From Lonepinella sp051851555 (GTDB lineage Bacteria > Pseudomonadota > Gammaproteobacteria > Enterobacterales > Pasteurellaceae): DNA of 64,000 bases. The translations under genes were made by a program, and so were the position numbers. The stretch lies in assembly GCF_051851555.1 (NCBI RefSeq), contig NZ_JBPDVH010000002.1, forward strand, positions 1-64,000, in the 5' to 3' direction. This document shows, piece after piece, positions 28,015-35,422 of this stretch (position 1 is the first letter of the stretch; each line of letters begins with the position of its first letter). The notes under the pieces were generated by a model that was given only the letters and a program-made list of their open reading frames with translations, was not told the DNA's origin and made no database searches.

Positions 28015-29019
28015 ATGGCTTTCAATCTCAAAAACCGTCATTTATTAAGTCTGGTTAACCATTCCACAGACGAAATCAAATTCTTGCTTAAACTCGCTCA
28101 AGATCTCAAAACTGCCAAATACACAGGCACAGAACAACCTCGCCTTAAAGGCAAAAATATTGCCTTAATTTTCGAAAAAACCTCTACTCGCACTCGCTGT
28201 GCTTTTGAAGTGGCAGCTCATGATCAAGGGGCGAATGTGACTTATATTGACCCTGTATCTTCGCAAATCGGGCATAAAGAAAGCATGAAAGATACCGCTA
28301 GAGTGTTAGGGCGAATGTATGATGCCATTGAGTACCGTGGTTTTAGCCAAGCCATTGTGAATGAATTGGCTGAATATGCAGGCGTGCCAGTTTTCAACGG
28401 TTTAACTGATGAATTTCACCCGACCCAAATGTTGGCGGATGCCTTAACCATGATTGAACATAATTCAAAACCGCTGAATGAGATTAGTTATGTGTATATT
28501 GGCGATGCTCGCAATAACATGGGCAATTCCCTGTTGTTAATCGGGGCAAAATTAGGCATGGATGTACGCATTTGTGCACCAAAAGCCTTGTTGCCTGAAG
28601 ACAGCTTGGTTGAAATGTGTCAACAATTTGCACAACAATCTGGGGCGAGAATTACCGTAACAGAAAATATTGATTTAGCCGTGAAAGGCGTGGATTTTAT
28701 TCACACCGATATTTGGGTGTCAATGGGCGAACCTGTGGAAAGCTGGGGCGAACGGATTAATTTATTGAAAGATTATCAAGTCAATCGCCAATTAATGCAA
28801 CGCACTGGTAATCCAAAGGTGAAATTTATGCACTGTTTACCTGCGTTCCATAATTGTGAAACTAAAATCGGCAAAGAAATCGCTACTCAATATCCTGATT
28901 TTGCCAATGGCATTGAAGTCACCGAAGATGTGTTTGAATCCCCTGCCAGTATTGTGTTTGATCAAGCGGAAAATCGTATGCACACGATTAAAGCCGTGAT
29001 GGTCGCCAGTTTGGGTTAA
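28015..29019 (+). CDS. argF: ornithine carbamoyltransferase
   Basis: This enzyme makes citrulline from ornithine and carbamoyl phosphate. The 334-residue protein has the carbamoyl-phosphate motif STRTR (57-61), the DEFHPTQ motif and the ornithine-site motif HCLPAFHN near residue 273. The start is set by AAGGAAA about 8 nt upstream of ATG at 28015. Either the arginine anabolic enzyme or the catabolic paralogue (ArcB) is possible. No arcA or arcC lies nearby, so argF is used. Confidence 0.9.
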   Translation: MAFNLKNRHLLSLVNHSTDEIKFLLKLAQDLKTAKYTGTEQPRLKGKNIALIFEKTSTRTRCAFEVAAHDQGANVTYIDPVSSQIGHKESMKDTARVLGRMYDAIEYRGFSQAIVNELAEYAGVPVFNGLTDEFHPTQMLADALTMIEHNSKPLNEISYVYIGDARNNMGNSLLLIGAKLGMDVRICAPKALLPEDSLVEMCQQFAQQSGARITVTENIDLAVKGVDFIHTDIWVSMGEPVESWGERINLLKDYQVNRQLMQRTGNPKVKFMHCLPAFHNCETKIGKEIATQYPDFANGIEVTEDVFESPASIVFDQAENRMHTIKAVMVASLG

Positions 29020-29029
29020 TAAAGAAGAC

Positions 29030-29063
29030 AAAAAAGCTCAAGGTTAATGCCTTGAGCTTTTTT
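29030..29063. terminator. bidirectional terminator after argF
   Basis: A 14-bp perfect stem (AAAAAAGCTCAAGG with CCTTGAGCTTTTTT) has a 6-nt loop. It is symmetric, so it can end both argF and the convergent histidine-rich gene. Confidence 0.92.
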
Positions 29064-29075
29064 CAAATAGGGTAT

Positions 29076-29411
29076 TTATTTCACGATTTCAACTGGGCCG
29101 TGATCGTCACAATGATCGCCATGTTGATGATGTAAACGTCCGTCAACAATGTAATCTACGTGATCGCCATGTGGCACTGCTTCATGTCCACAACCTTCAC
29201 CATGAACATGCTCACCACATTGGTGTTGATGATTACATTCATCTGGATTTTGTGCATTTACATCCAATGAATGCTCGTCATAATGTTCGCCATGAGCGTG
29301 GTGTAAATGACCGTCATGTAAATAATCAACATGATCGCCGTGTTTAATTGCGGTATGGCCGCAGTTTTCACCGTGGACGTGTTCGTGGTTTTGATGAATT
29401 TTACAACTCAT
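29076..29411 (-). CDS. histidine-rich duplicated metal-binding protein
   Basis: This 111-residue cytoplasmic protein is about a quarter histidine and has no signal peptide or membrane segment. It is built from two repeats of about 37 residues. Each reads HVHGE-x-CGH, then GDHVDY, then DG-x-LHH-x-HG-x-H, and ends in an acidic D/E-H cluster. A linker with a CNHQHQCGEH motif joins them. The Cys/His spacing strongly suggests zinc, nickel or similar metal binding, as a buffer or chaperone. I recognise the pattern as metal-binding but not a characterised family. The gene stands alone between the argF terminator and bioB. Confidence 0.8.
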   Translation of the reverse strand: MSCKIHQNHEHVHGENCGHTAIKHGDHVDYLHDGHLHHAHGEHYDEHSLDVNAQNPDECNHQHQCGEHVHGEGCGHEAVPHGDHVDYIVDGRLHHQHGDHCDDHGPVEIVK

Positions 29412-29518
29412 TGTGTTCTCCTATGAGTAAAAATAAAAGTAAAGAAGAATAATTGCATAATGAGAAATTCGTTTAACATTAGCCCTATTGTTCTGGCGTA
29501 TTGTAACAGAAGTTTCAC

Positions 29519-30520
29519 CTATCTCAATCGATTTTCCGCTGTTTCTGGTTCTAAATCAAGTTTCGCCATCAATACTTGGTCGCCATCCTCTTCTGGGTTT
29601 TCAGTAACCAATAATTTATCGCCGTAGAAAATAGAATTTGCCCCTGCCATAAAGCACATGGCTTGCATTTCTTCGCTCATTCCCTGACGACCAGCGGACA
29701 ATCGCACATAGCTTTGTGGCATGGTAATGCGAGCCACTGCAATCGTGCGGACAAATTCGCTCCAATCCAGCTCTTCTGCATCTTCTAACGGCGTACCTTC
29801 CACTTTTACCAACTGATTAATTGGTACGGATTCAGGTTGCGGATCTAAATTAGCCAAACTTGCGATCAAGCCTGCTCGCTCTTTGCGAGTTTCGTTCATA
29901 CCCACAATACCGCCGCAACACACTTTCAAGCCTGCTTTACGTACTTTACCGAGCGTACTCATGCGGTCATCAAAACGGCGTGTGCCAATAATCTCGGAAT
30001 AATGCTCAGGGGCAGTGTCAAGATTATGATTGTAGTAATCTAAGCCAGCTTGTTTTAAGTCTTCCGCCATGCCGTCTTCTAACATGCCAAAGGTGCCACA
30101 GGTTTCCAAACCTAAGGACTTCACTGCTTTAACAATTTCGGTAATTTTTGCCACATCTTTTGGCTTTGGTCCACGCCACGCTGCCCCCATACAAAAACGG
30201 CTTGCCCCACGAGATTTAGCGATTTTGGCTTTTTCTAAAATATCGGCAATATCTAATAAATCTTGTTTTTGCACACCCGTTTGATAGCGAGCAGATTGTG
30301 GACAATAATGACAATCTTCTGGGCAACCACCCGTCTTAATGGACATGAGGGTAGAAAGTTGAATCGCTTGCGGATTAAAGTTTTCACGGTGAATTTGAGC
30401 CGCTTTAAAAATCAGCTCTAAAAAAGGCGTTTCAAACAAGGCTTCCACTTTACACACTGACCAATATTCAGCGGTTTTATGGGGAGTAATAGAGTAAATT
30501 TGTAAAGGTTGCTTAATCAT
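29519..30520 (-). CDS. bioB: biotin synthase
   Basis: BioB is the radical-SAM enzyme that inserts sulfur into dethiobiotin. The 333-residue protein has the 4Fe-4S motif with Cys66, Cys70 and Cys73 (GGCPEDCHYCPQ). The YNHNLDT motif and the conserved 2Fe-2S ligands (CGGIVGMNE region and RLSAGRQ) are also visible. The length is slightly below E. coli BioB (346). It overlaps thiQ by 4 bp (ATGA), so it is coupled to a thiamine transporter ATPase gene, an order also known in H. influenzae. Confidence 0.96.
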   Translation of the reverse strand: MIKQPLQIYSITPHKTAEYWSVCKVEALFETPFLELIFKAAQIHRENFNPQAIQLSTLMSIKTGGCPEDCHYCPQSARYQTGVQKQDLLDIADILEKAKIAKSRGASRFCMGAAWRGPKPKDVAKITEIVKAVKSLGLETCGTFGMLEDGMAEDLKQAGLDYYNHNLDTAPEHYSEIIGTRRFDDRMSTLGKVRKAGLKVCCGGIVGMNETRKERAGLIASLANLDPQPESVPINQLVKVEGTPLEDAEELDWSEFVRTIAVARITMPQSYVRLSAGRQGMSEEMQAMCFMAGANSIFYGDKLLVTENPEEDGDQVLMAKLDLEPETAENRLR

Positions 30521-31146
30521 ACTATAAATCCATTTTCAATTTGAATAACACGGTCAATTTTGCCAACCAATTCATTAGGTTGGTGTGTCACCATTAATAA
30601 GGTGATATTTTTTTCATCACTTAATTTCAGCAACAAATCCAACATTTCTTGACGTAATTGCGGATCAAGTGCGGAAAACGGTTCGTCCAATAATAATATC
30701 GGTTTATCTCGCAATAAACAACGGGCTAACGCCACTCTTTGCTTTTGCCCACCTGAAAGTGCGGTGGGTTTTCGTTGCAAAAATTCACTTAATCCTACCG
30801 CACTTGCTGCCTGTTCAACAAGTTGGACTTGTTGATTATTCAACTTTAAATTAGCTTTTAGCCCAAATGCAATATTTTGAAAAACTGTTAAATGGGGAAA
30901 CACATTATTTTCTTGAAATAGCATGGAAACAGGACGTTGATAGGGTTCAGTGGTATTATGTTTTTCACCGTTTAAATAAATATCACCTGAATTTGCCATT
31001 TCAAACCCAGCAATTAAATTCAACAGCGTACTTTTGCCCGCACCACTTGCACCGACAATCGCCACTTTTTCGCCTTTAGCAATATGTAAATCAAATTGCA
31101 TTGCCATGGTTTTGTATTGGAATTTTAGCTTGTTGAGTTTGATCAT
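30517..31146 (-). CDS. thiQ: thiamine ABC transporter ATP-binding protein ThiQ (orphan)
   Basis: This is the ATPase of the ThiBPQ thiamine/TPP importer. The 209-residue ABC domain has Walker A GASGAGKST near residue 33, signature LSGGQKQRVALA, Walker B ILLLDEPFSAL and switch His in VTHQPNE. In relatives thiQ follows thiB and thiP. Here neither is upstream, only a short thiP-like tail followed by a toxin-antitoxin candidate. The start codon is preceded by AAGGCGGT. Function requires ThiB and ThiP from elsewhere, or the gene may be a leftover kept for bioB expression. Confidence 0.88.
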   Translation of the reverse strand: MIKLNKLKFQYKTMAMQFDLHIAKGEKVAIVGASGAGKSTLLNLIAGFEMANSGDIYLNGEKHNTTEPYQRPVSMLFQENNVFPHLTVFQNIAFGLKANLKLNNQQVQLVEQAASAVGLSEFLQRKPTALSGGQKQRVALARCLLRDKPILLLDEPFSALDPQLRQEMLDLLLKLSDEKNITLLMVTHQPNELVGKIDRVIQIENGFIV

Positions 31147-31182
31147 ACCGCCTTACTCTTTTTCATATCGGTAAAAATAACA
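31144..31182 (-). pseudogene. possible 3' remnant of thiP
   Basis: On the minus strand the bases just before thiQ read in an open frame ending ...TDMKKSKAV-stop. The TGA overlaps the thiQ ATG as ATGA, the usual junction of a coupled thiP-thiQ pair. The frame becomes the antisense-RNA terminator within about 13 codons. Reading this as the cut end of thiP is inference and was not tested by alignment. Confidence 0.4.
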
Positions 31183-31276
31183 AACCCCTAGACAAATAGA
31201 CAGGGGTTTGTGTATAATCTCTTTCGTGCTATGAGGCCGGTGAAGTGCCACTCTCAATAGCACTTCGCCTAGTCGC
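31172..31276 (-). ncRNA. putative antisense RNA antitoxin
   Basis: On the minus strand an extended -10 box TGCTATACG lies with its hexamer at 31283-31288, and a weak TTCACA -35 lies at 31308-31313. Transcription would begin near 31276 and end at the intrinsic terminator 31172-31210. The terminator stem is CAAACCCCT/AGGGGTTTG, followed by TTATTTTT. The RNA of about 100 nt is fully complementary to the first 50 nt of the predicted toxin mRNA leader, including the left arm of the hairpin that covers the toxin ribosome site. Existence is inferred from promoter plus terminator. Confidence 0.6.
31189..31218 (+). promoter_or_regulatory. promoter of the toxin-like small gene
   Basis: TAGACA (31189-31194) and the consensus TATAAT (31213-31218) are separated by 18 bp. 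The -35 and spacer lie inside the terminator hairpin of the opposing antisense RNA. The predicted start near 31225 leaves an 84-nt structured leader before the small ORF. Confidence 0.75.
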
Positions 31277-31308
31277 CTTAGTCGTATAGCACTAAGGAGG
31301 TGATTTAT

Positions 31309-31428
31309 GTGAAAGTATCAGAAATTATTACTCTGATCCTACTAGCAATCTTGCTAGTTGGGGCAATTAGCTTAAAAATGTTAGCCACATTGGATATACT
31401 AATTGCAATTCTAACTAAATTAGCCTAA
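31309..31428 (+). CDS. small hydrophobic peptide, candidate type I toxin
   Basis: This 39-residue peptide starts at GTG behind a near-perfect AAGGAGG site. It reads MKVSEIITLILLAILLVGAI through its first 20 residues, a single strong transmembrane helix. An amphipathic tail with two lysines follows (residues 21-39). Size, composition and strong ribosome site resemble type I toxins such as ZorO, TisB or Ldr, but no family assignment is claimed. The leader can fold CCTTAG (31276-31281) onto CTAAGG (31292-31297), hiding part of the ribosome site. The gene has its own promoter and terminator and is opposed by an antisense RNA. Confidence 0.7.
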   Translation: MKVSEIITLILLAILLVGAISLKMLATLDILIAILTKLA

Positions 31429-31438
31429 CGGCTAGGAA

Positions 31439-31473
31439 GTAGACGGGACGGCTACCCGTCTACGACCTTTTTT
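31439..31473 (+). terminator. rho-independent terminator of the toxin-like gene
   Basis: The stem GTAGACGGG/CCCGTCTAC has a 7-nt loop and is followed by GACC and six T. It lies 10 bp past the stop of the 39-residue ORF. Confidence 0.9.
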
Positions 31474-31497
31474 ATTATAAGACTTTCCTTTCACATT

Positions 31498-32040
31498 TCA
31501 AGTGGTTTCTTCTAATTCATCCGCCATTGCAGCTAAAATTTCTCGGGATAACAATGCCAATGCTTTATAAAACGGCAAACTTGCCTGCATTTCCACTTGG
31601 TTTAAAAACTGGCTGGCACAAGGTAATAAAAAGCGTTCAAATAATTCCTGTTGAGCATCGACTGAATCTAGGTTATCTTCAATCCAAGAAGCGGTTAAAA
31701 AAAGTAACCCAAAATGATCCGCACTTTCCACTTCTGGCATAGCTCGGGCTTGCCGAAATGCCACAAATTCTGCCACATCCACGCCATACGCCGAAATGGC
31801 AAGTTCAACTTTGGCAAAGAGTTTTTGATATTCTTGCTCCAACAACGTTAAATCCAAGGGGACTTGCAGGCTTTCAATGGCGGATTGGGTGGATTTATCG
31901 GTTTCCAATGCCCAAACTTGGCTTAATCCGCCCTGTTGCAACCAACCAAATACGCCAGCTAAAATCGGATCTGTTGGACAGCGATAAAATAAATTACCGA
32001 ATAAACGGCTGATCAGTGAAAAGTTATTCAGATTTTCCAT
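31498..32040 (-). CDS. TorD/DmsD-family molybdoenzyme chaperone
   Basis: This 180-residue all-helical protein matches the TorD-like redox-enzyme maturation family. Members bind Tat signal peptides of molybdoenzymes before export. Family-like segments are LEQEYQKLFAKVELAISAYGVDV (about residues 65-88) and DHFGLLFLTASWIEDN (about 105-120). The start at 32040 is chosen from the MENLNNFSLISRLFGNLFY N-terminus; the frame extends 14 codons further. No molybdoenzyme gene is in the window, so the client is unknown. It is divergent from trhP. Confidence 0.75.
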   Translation of the reverse strand: MENLNNFSLISRLFGNLFYRCPTDPILAGVFGWLQQGGLSQVWALETDKSTQSAIESLQVPLDLTLLEQEYQKLFAKVELAISAYGVDVAEFVAFRQARAMPEVESADHFGLLFLTASWIEDNLDSVDAQQELFERFLLPCASQFLNQVEMQASLPFYKALALLSREILAAMADELEETT

Positions 32041-32160
32041 AATTTTTTCAAAACTCCGTAAATTTATACCGCACTTTAGCATATTTTTTGCTAAAATACC
32101 GCACCTTTTAACGGTTCACCTTGCGTGAGCTACTGACTTATACTCAGAGAAAATTTTATT

Positions 32161-33540
32161 ATGACTTTCAAACCCGAATTACTTTCCCCTGCTGGCACGC
32201 TAAAAAACATGCGTTATGCCTTTGCTTACGGAGCAGATGCCGTTTATGCAGGACAACCTCGTTACAGTTTGCGTGTGCGGAATAACGAATTTAACCACGC
32301 CAATTTAAAAATTGCCATCGATGAAGCCCATTCGCTTGGCAAAAAATTCTATGTGGTGGTGAATATCGCCCCACATAATTCCAAATTAAAAACCTTTATT
32401 AAAGATTTAAAAGTGGTCGTGGATATGCAACCCGATGCGTTAATTATGTCCGATCCCGGTTTAATTATGATGGTGCGTGAGAATTTCCCTGATATGGATA
32501 TTCATCTTTCCGTGCAAGCCAATGCGGTAAACTGGGCAACGGTGAAATTTTGGAAACAAATGGGATTAACTCGAGTGATCTTATCTCGTGAATTATCCCT
32601 TGATGAAATTGCCGAAATTCGCCAGCAAGTGCCTGATATGGAACTGGAAATTTTCGTACATGGAGCATTATGTATGGCGTATTCGGGGCGTTGTTTGCTG
32701 TCTGGCTACATCAATAAACGGGACCCGAATCAAGGTACTTGCACCAATGCTTGCCGTTGGGAATATAAAATGGAAGAAGGCACGCTTGACGAAGTGGGCA
32801 ATATTGTAGAAAAAGAGGCAGTACAAAAATTTGAACCTGAAATTGAGGTAAAAAATGTCGCCCCAACTTTAGGCGAGGGCGGTCATACCGACAAGGTATT
32901 TTTATACACCGAACCGCACCGCCCTGATGAGCAAATGACCGCTTTTGAAGATGAACACGGCACCTATTTTATGAATTCCAAAGACTTGCGTGCCGTTCAA
33001 CACGTTGAGCAATTAACCAAATTAGGCGTTCATTCCTTGAAAATCGAAGGACGGACAAAATCGTTCTATTACTGTGCCAGAACCGCTCAAGTGTATCGCA
33101 AAGCCATTGATGATGCTGCTGCGGGCAAACCGTTTGATGAGAGCCTGATGGATACCTTAGAAAGCCTTGCTCACCGTGGCTATACCGAGGGTTTCTTACG
33201 CCGACACACCCACGATGAATATCAAAATTATGAATACGGCTACTCCATTTCCGAACGTCAACAATTTGTCGGCGAATTTACGGGTAAACGTAATGATCAA
33301 GGCATGGCGGAAGTGGCGGTGAAAAATAAATTCTTAGTCGGCGATTCGGTAGAAATGATGACCCCGAAAGGTAATATTGTTTTCAAAATCGAACGTATGT
33401 TAAACCGCAAAAATGAACATGTTGAAGCCGGTCTTGGCGATGGGCATTTTGTATTTTTAGACGTACCAACGGATATTGAGTTGGAATATGGGTTGTTGAT
33501 GCGGAATTTAAACGGCACCAATACACGTAATCCACATTAA
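32161..33540 (+). CDS. trhP: tRNA 5-hydroxyuridine modification protein TrhP (YegQ, U32 peptidase family)
   Basis: YegQ/TrhP catalyses prephenate-dependent formation of 5-hydroxyuridine at tRNA position 34. The 459-residue sequence has the U32 family signature EIFVHGALCMAYSGRCLLSGYI near residue 165. Conserved cysteines occur in GTCTNACRWEY, and LKIEGRTKS follows near residue 295. The length is close to E. coli YegQ (453). The ATG follows GAGAAAATTTT. It is monocistronic, ending at a strong hairpin. Confidence 0.93.
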   Translation: MTFKPELLSPAGTLKNMRYAFAYGADAVYAGQPRYSLRVRNNEFNHANLKIAIDEAHSLGKKFYVVVNIAPHNSKLKTFIKDLKVVVDMQPDALIMSDPGLIMMVRENFPDMDIHLSVQANAVNWATVKFWKQMGLTRVILSRELSLDEIAEIRQQVPDMELEIFVHGALCMAYSGRCLLSGYINKRDPNQGTCTNACRWEYKMEEGTLDEVGNIVEKEAVQKFEPEIEVKNVAPTLGEGGHTDKVFLYTEPHRPDEQMTAFEDEHGTYFMNSKDLRAVQHVEQLTKLGVHSLKIEGRTKSFYYCARTAQVYRKAIDDAAAGKPFDESLMDTLESLAHRGYTEGFLRRHTHDEYQNYEYGYSISERQQFVGEFTGKRNDQGMAEVAVKNKFLVGDSVEMMTPKGNIVFKIERMLNRKNEHVEAGLGDGHFVFLDVPTDIELEYGLLMRNLNGTNTRNPH

Positions 33541-33549
33541 TATTTATAA

Positions 33550-33587
33550 AAAATGTCGCTTTTTCTACCTAGATAAAGCGACATTTT
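33550..33587. terminator. bidirectional terminator between trhP and the nucleotidase gene
   Basis: A 13-bp perfect stem AAAATGTCGCTTT/AAAGCGACATTTT has a 12-nt loop. It lies 9 bp after the trhP stop and serves the convergent gene as well. Confidence 0.85.
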
Positions 33588-33599
33588 CTGCATGATAGT

Positions 33600-35261
33600 C
33601 TAATCCAATCCGACTAATTTCCAATAATTATGTGATACACCGTCAATTTTGCCCTGTTTCACGTTCTGAATATAATCAATCATCATATTTTGAATAGTAC
33701 CAGCCTCTGAACCCATAGCGACTTTAGATTCCCAAAGTACAGGGATTTGTTGCCCTGCCCAGATACCGCCCTGTTTAATCAACTGACCATAGCGATAGGA
33801 ATTCATCCCTAACTTAATTTTGGCGTCATCTGTAATCGCTTTACCATCAGCAAAGGTTAAGTTCGTGATTTTTTCACCACTTGGTTGACGTAAATCAACA
33901 TGGTATTTCACACCACCGAAAATATCAAAGGTCACGTATTTTGATTTACCACGCACGTCATTATAACGGTAATCTTTATCGCCAGCTTGAATTGTATCAA
34001 AGTAATCCGCAGACCAATTCATATATTGTTTTAACTGTTTACCTGTGACTTCATATACGGTCACATCTCCCCCCGCATAACGGTAATTATAGATGATATC
34101 TTTTTTCTTAATATCGCCTTTATCCAAGCGCACCGTTTCATAATCATAAGCGAACGAAACGACATCGGCTTGGCTGTAATGTTTTTCTACATCGGTAATA
34201 AAGGATGACATGCCAGTATCTCGAGCAAATGCAATCGATACACCGTGATCTTTTCCTTGCGGAATCATATCGTTCGCCACTTCGCCAATTTTGACATTAT
34301 TTAAACGGCGTAATTCATCGTGGTAAGGTTGATAAATTTGCTCAATCTTCGGATCCGCCTCAAGTGCTTTAACAGGAACGGTTTTGGCTACTTTGCTCAG
34401 TAATTTCACTTTGCCATCATCCGCCACATCAAATGATAAATCCACTTCTGACACGACTGTACCATAACGATGCGGTTCAGTAATTAGCGTATTTTTAATG
34501 GTTTCTGCTGGCACATTTTTGTGCATATGCCCTGCAATAATTACATCAATCCCCTCGACATTATTCACAAGATCAGCAACACCTGTATCAGGAATATTAT
34601 TTTCATTTTCAATCCCCATATGAGCAAGAACGATAATCGCATCAACACCTTGTTTTTTTAATTCTGCAATTTGTGCTTTGGCTTCCTCCGTCGGAGAACT
34701 AAATTTCATCTTATCCAAATGCCCTGAATCTTTTTCAAAGGTTGCTGACATCGGTGTTGTTAAGCCAAGAATCCCTAATTTTACGCCCTCTTTCTCAATA
34801 ATTGCATAGGGTTCAACATAGCGTTTCCCATCTTGATAATAGAAATTTGCGGTGAGAATTTTGGCTTCAATATCTTTCAGAATTTCATCTAACGCCGTCA
34901 TCCCAAAATTAAATTCATGATTTCCTAAAACAAAAAAATCATACTTCATTGCATTCAATACTTTGGGTACGGGATTATCTTTGTAATATTGCTCCGTTTT
35001 AGCAAAGGTTTCCACTTGGTTATCTTGAATGGCATCACCAATATCAACCAATACAACATTTTTGTTATGTTTACGCACCTCGTTTACATAGGTTGAAATT
35101 TGTGCATAGGAGCCAGATTTATCCGCAACATCTGCCCCATAAGACCACGGCACAATGCGCCCATGTACATCAGATGTACCTAAAAATTTAATATTTACTT
35201 CTTTTGCCACTGCCATACTGGTTGCTGACAGTATAAATAATGTTGAAAGTAGTTTTTTCAT
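33600..35261 (-). CDS. secreted 5'-nucleotidase / UDP-sugar hydrolase family protein
   Basis: This 553-residue periplasmic metallophosphoesterase has a signal peptide (residues 1-19, ending SMAVA-KE). The N-terminal calcineurin-like domain carries GTSDVHGRI, VDIGDAIQDNQ, LGNHEFNFG, VLAHMG and AGHMHKN metal-ligand motifs. The C-terminal nucleotide-binding domain (about 345-530) includes YRYAGGDVTVYEVTGKQLK. It resembles UshA and 2',3'-cyclic nucleotide phosphodiesterase relatives; the exact substrate cannot be read. In Pasteurellaceae such enzymes help salvage nucleosides and NAD precursors. Confidence 0.88.
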   Translation of the reverse strand: MKKLLSTLFILSATSMAVAKEVNIKFLGTSDVHGRIVPWSYGADVADKSGSYAQISTYVNEVRKHNKNVVLVDIGDAIQDNQVETFAKTEQYYKDNPVPKVLNAMKYDFFVLGNHEFNFGMTALDEILKDIEAKILTANFYYQDGKRYVEPYAIIEKEGVKLGILGLTTPMSATFEKDSGHLDKMKFSSPTEEAKAQIAELKKQGVDAIIVLAHMGIENENNIPDTGVADLVNNVEGIDVIIAGHMHKNVPAETIKNTLITEPHRYGTVVSEVDLSFDVADDGKVKLLSKVAKTVPVKALEADPKIEQIYQPYHDELRRLNNVKIGEVANDMIPQGKDHGVSIAFARDTGMSSFITDVEKHYSQADVVSFAYDYETVRLDKGDIKKKDIIYNYRYAGGDVTVYEVTGKQLKQYMNWSADYFDTIQAGDKDYRYNDVRGKSKYVTFDIFGGVKYHVDLRQPSGEKITNLTFADGKAITDDAKIKLGMNSYRYGQLIKQGGIWAGQQIPVLWESKVAMGSEAGTIQNMMIDYIQNVKQGKIDGVSHNYWKLVGLD

Positions 35262-35422
35262 CGTTATCCTTATAAATAGAGATTAAATAGCTCATTTTTT
35301 AGTTACTATATAAAAAACAAGCTGTTATACAAATTTTGTTATAGTCTCTTTCCAGCAACTTTCATCAAATAATAATTATGGTTTTCAGACAATAACATTC
35401 TTTCGCTTAAATATTTAAAGCG

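Noticed and set aside
29412..29518. Zur box upstream of the histidine-rich gene
   Set aside because: The spacer is AT-rich, but no convincing inverted repeat matching a Zur or NikR operator was seen by eye.
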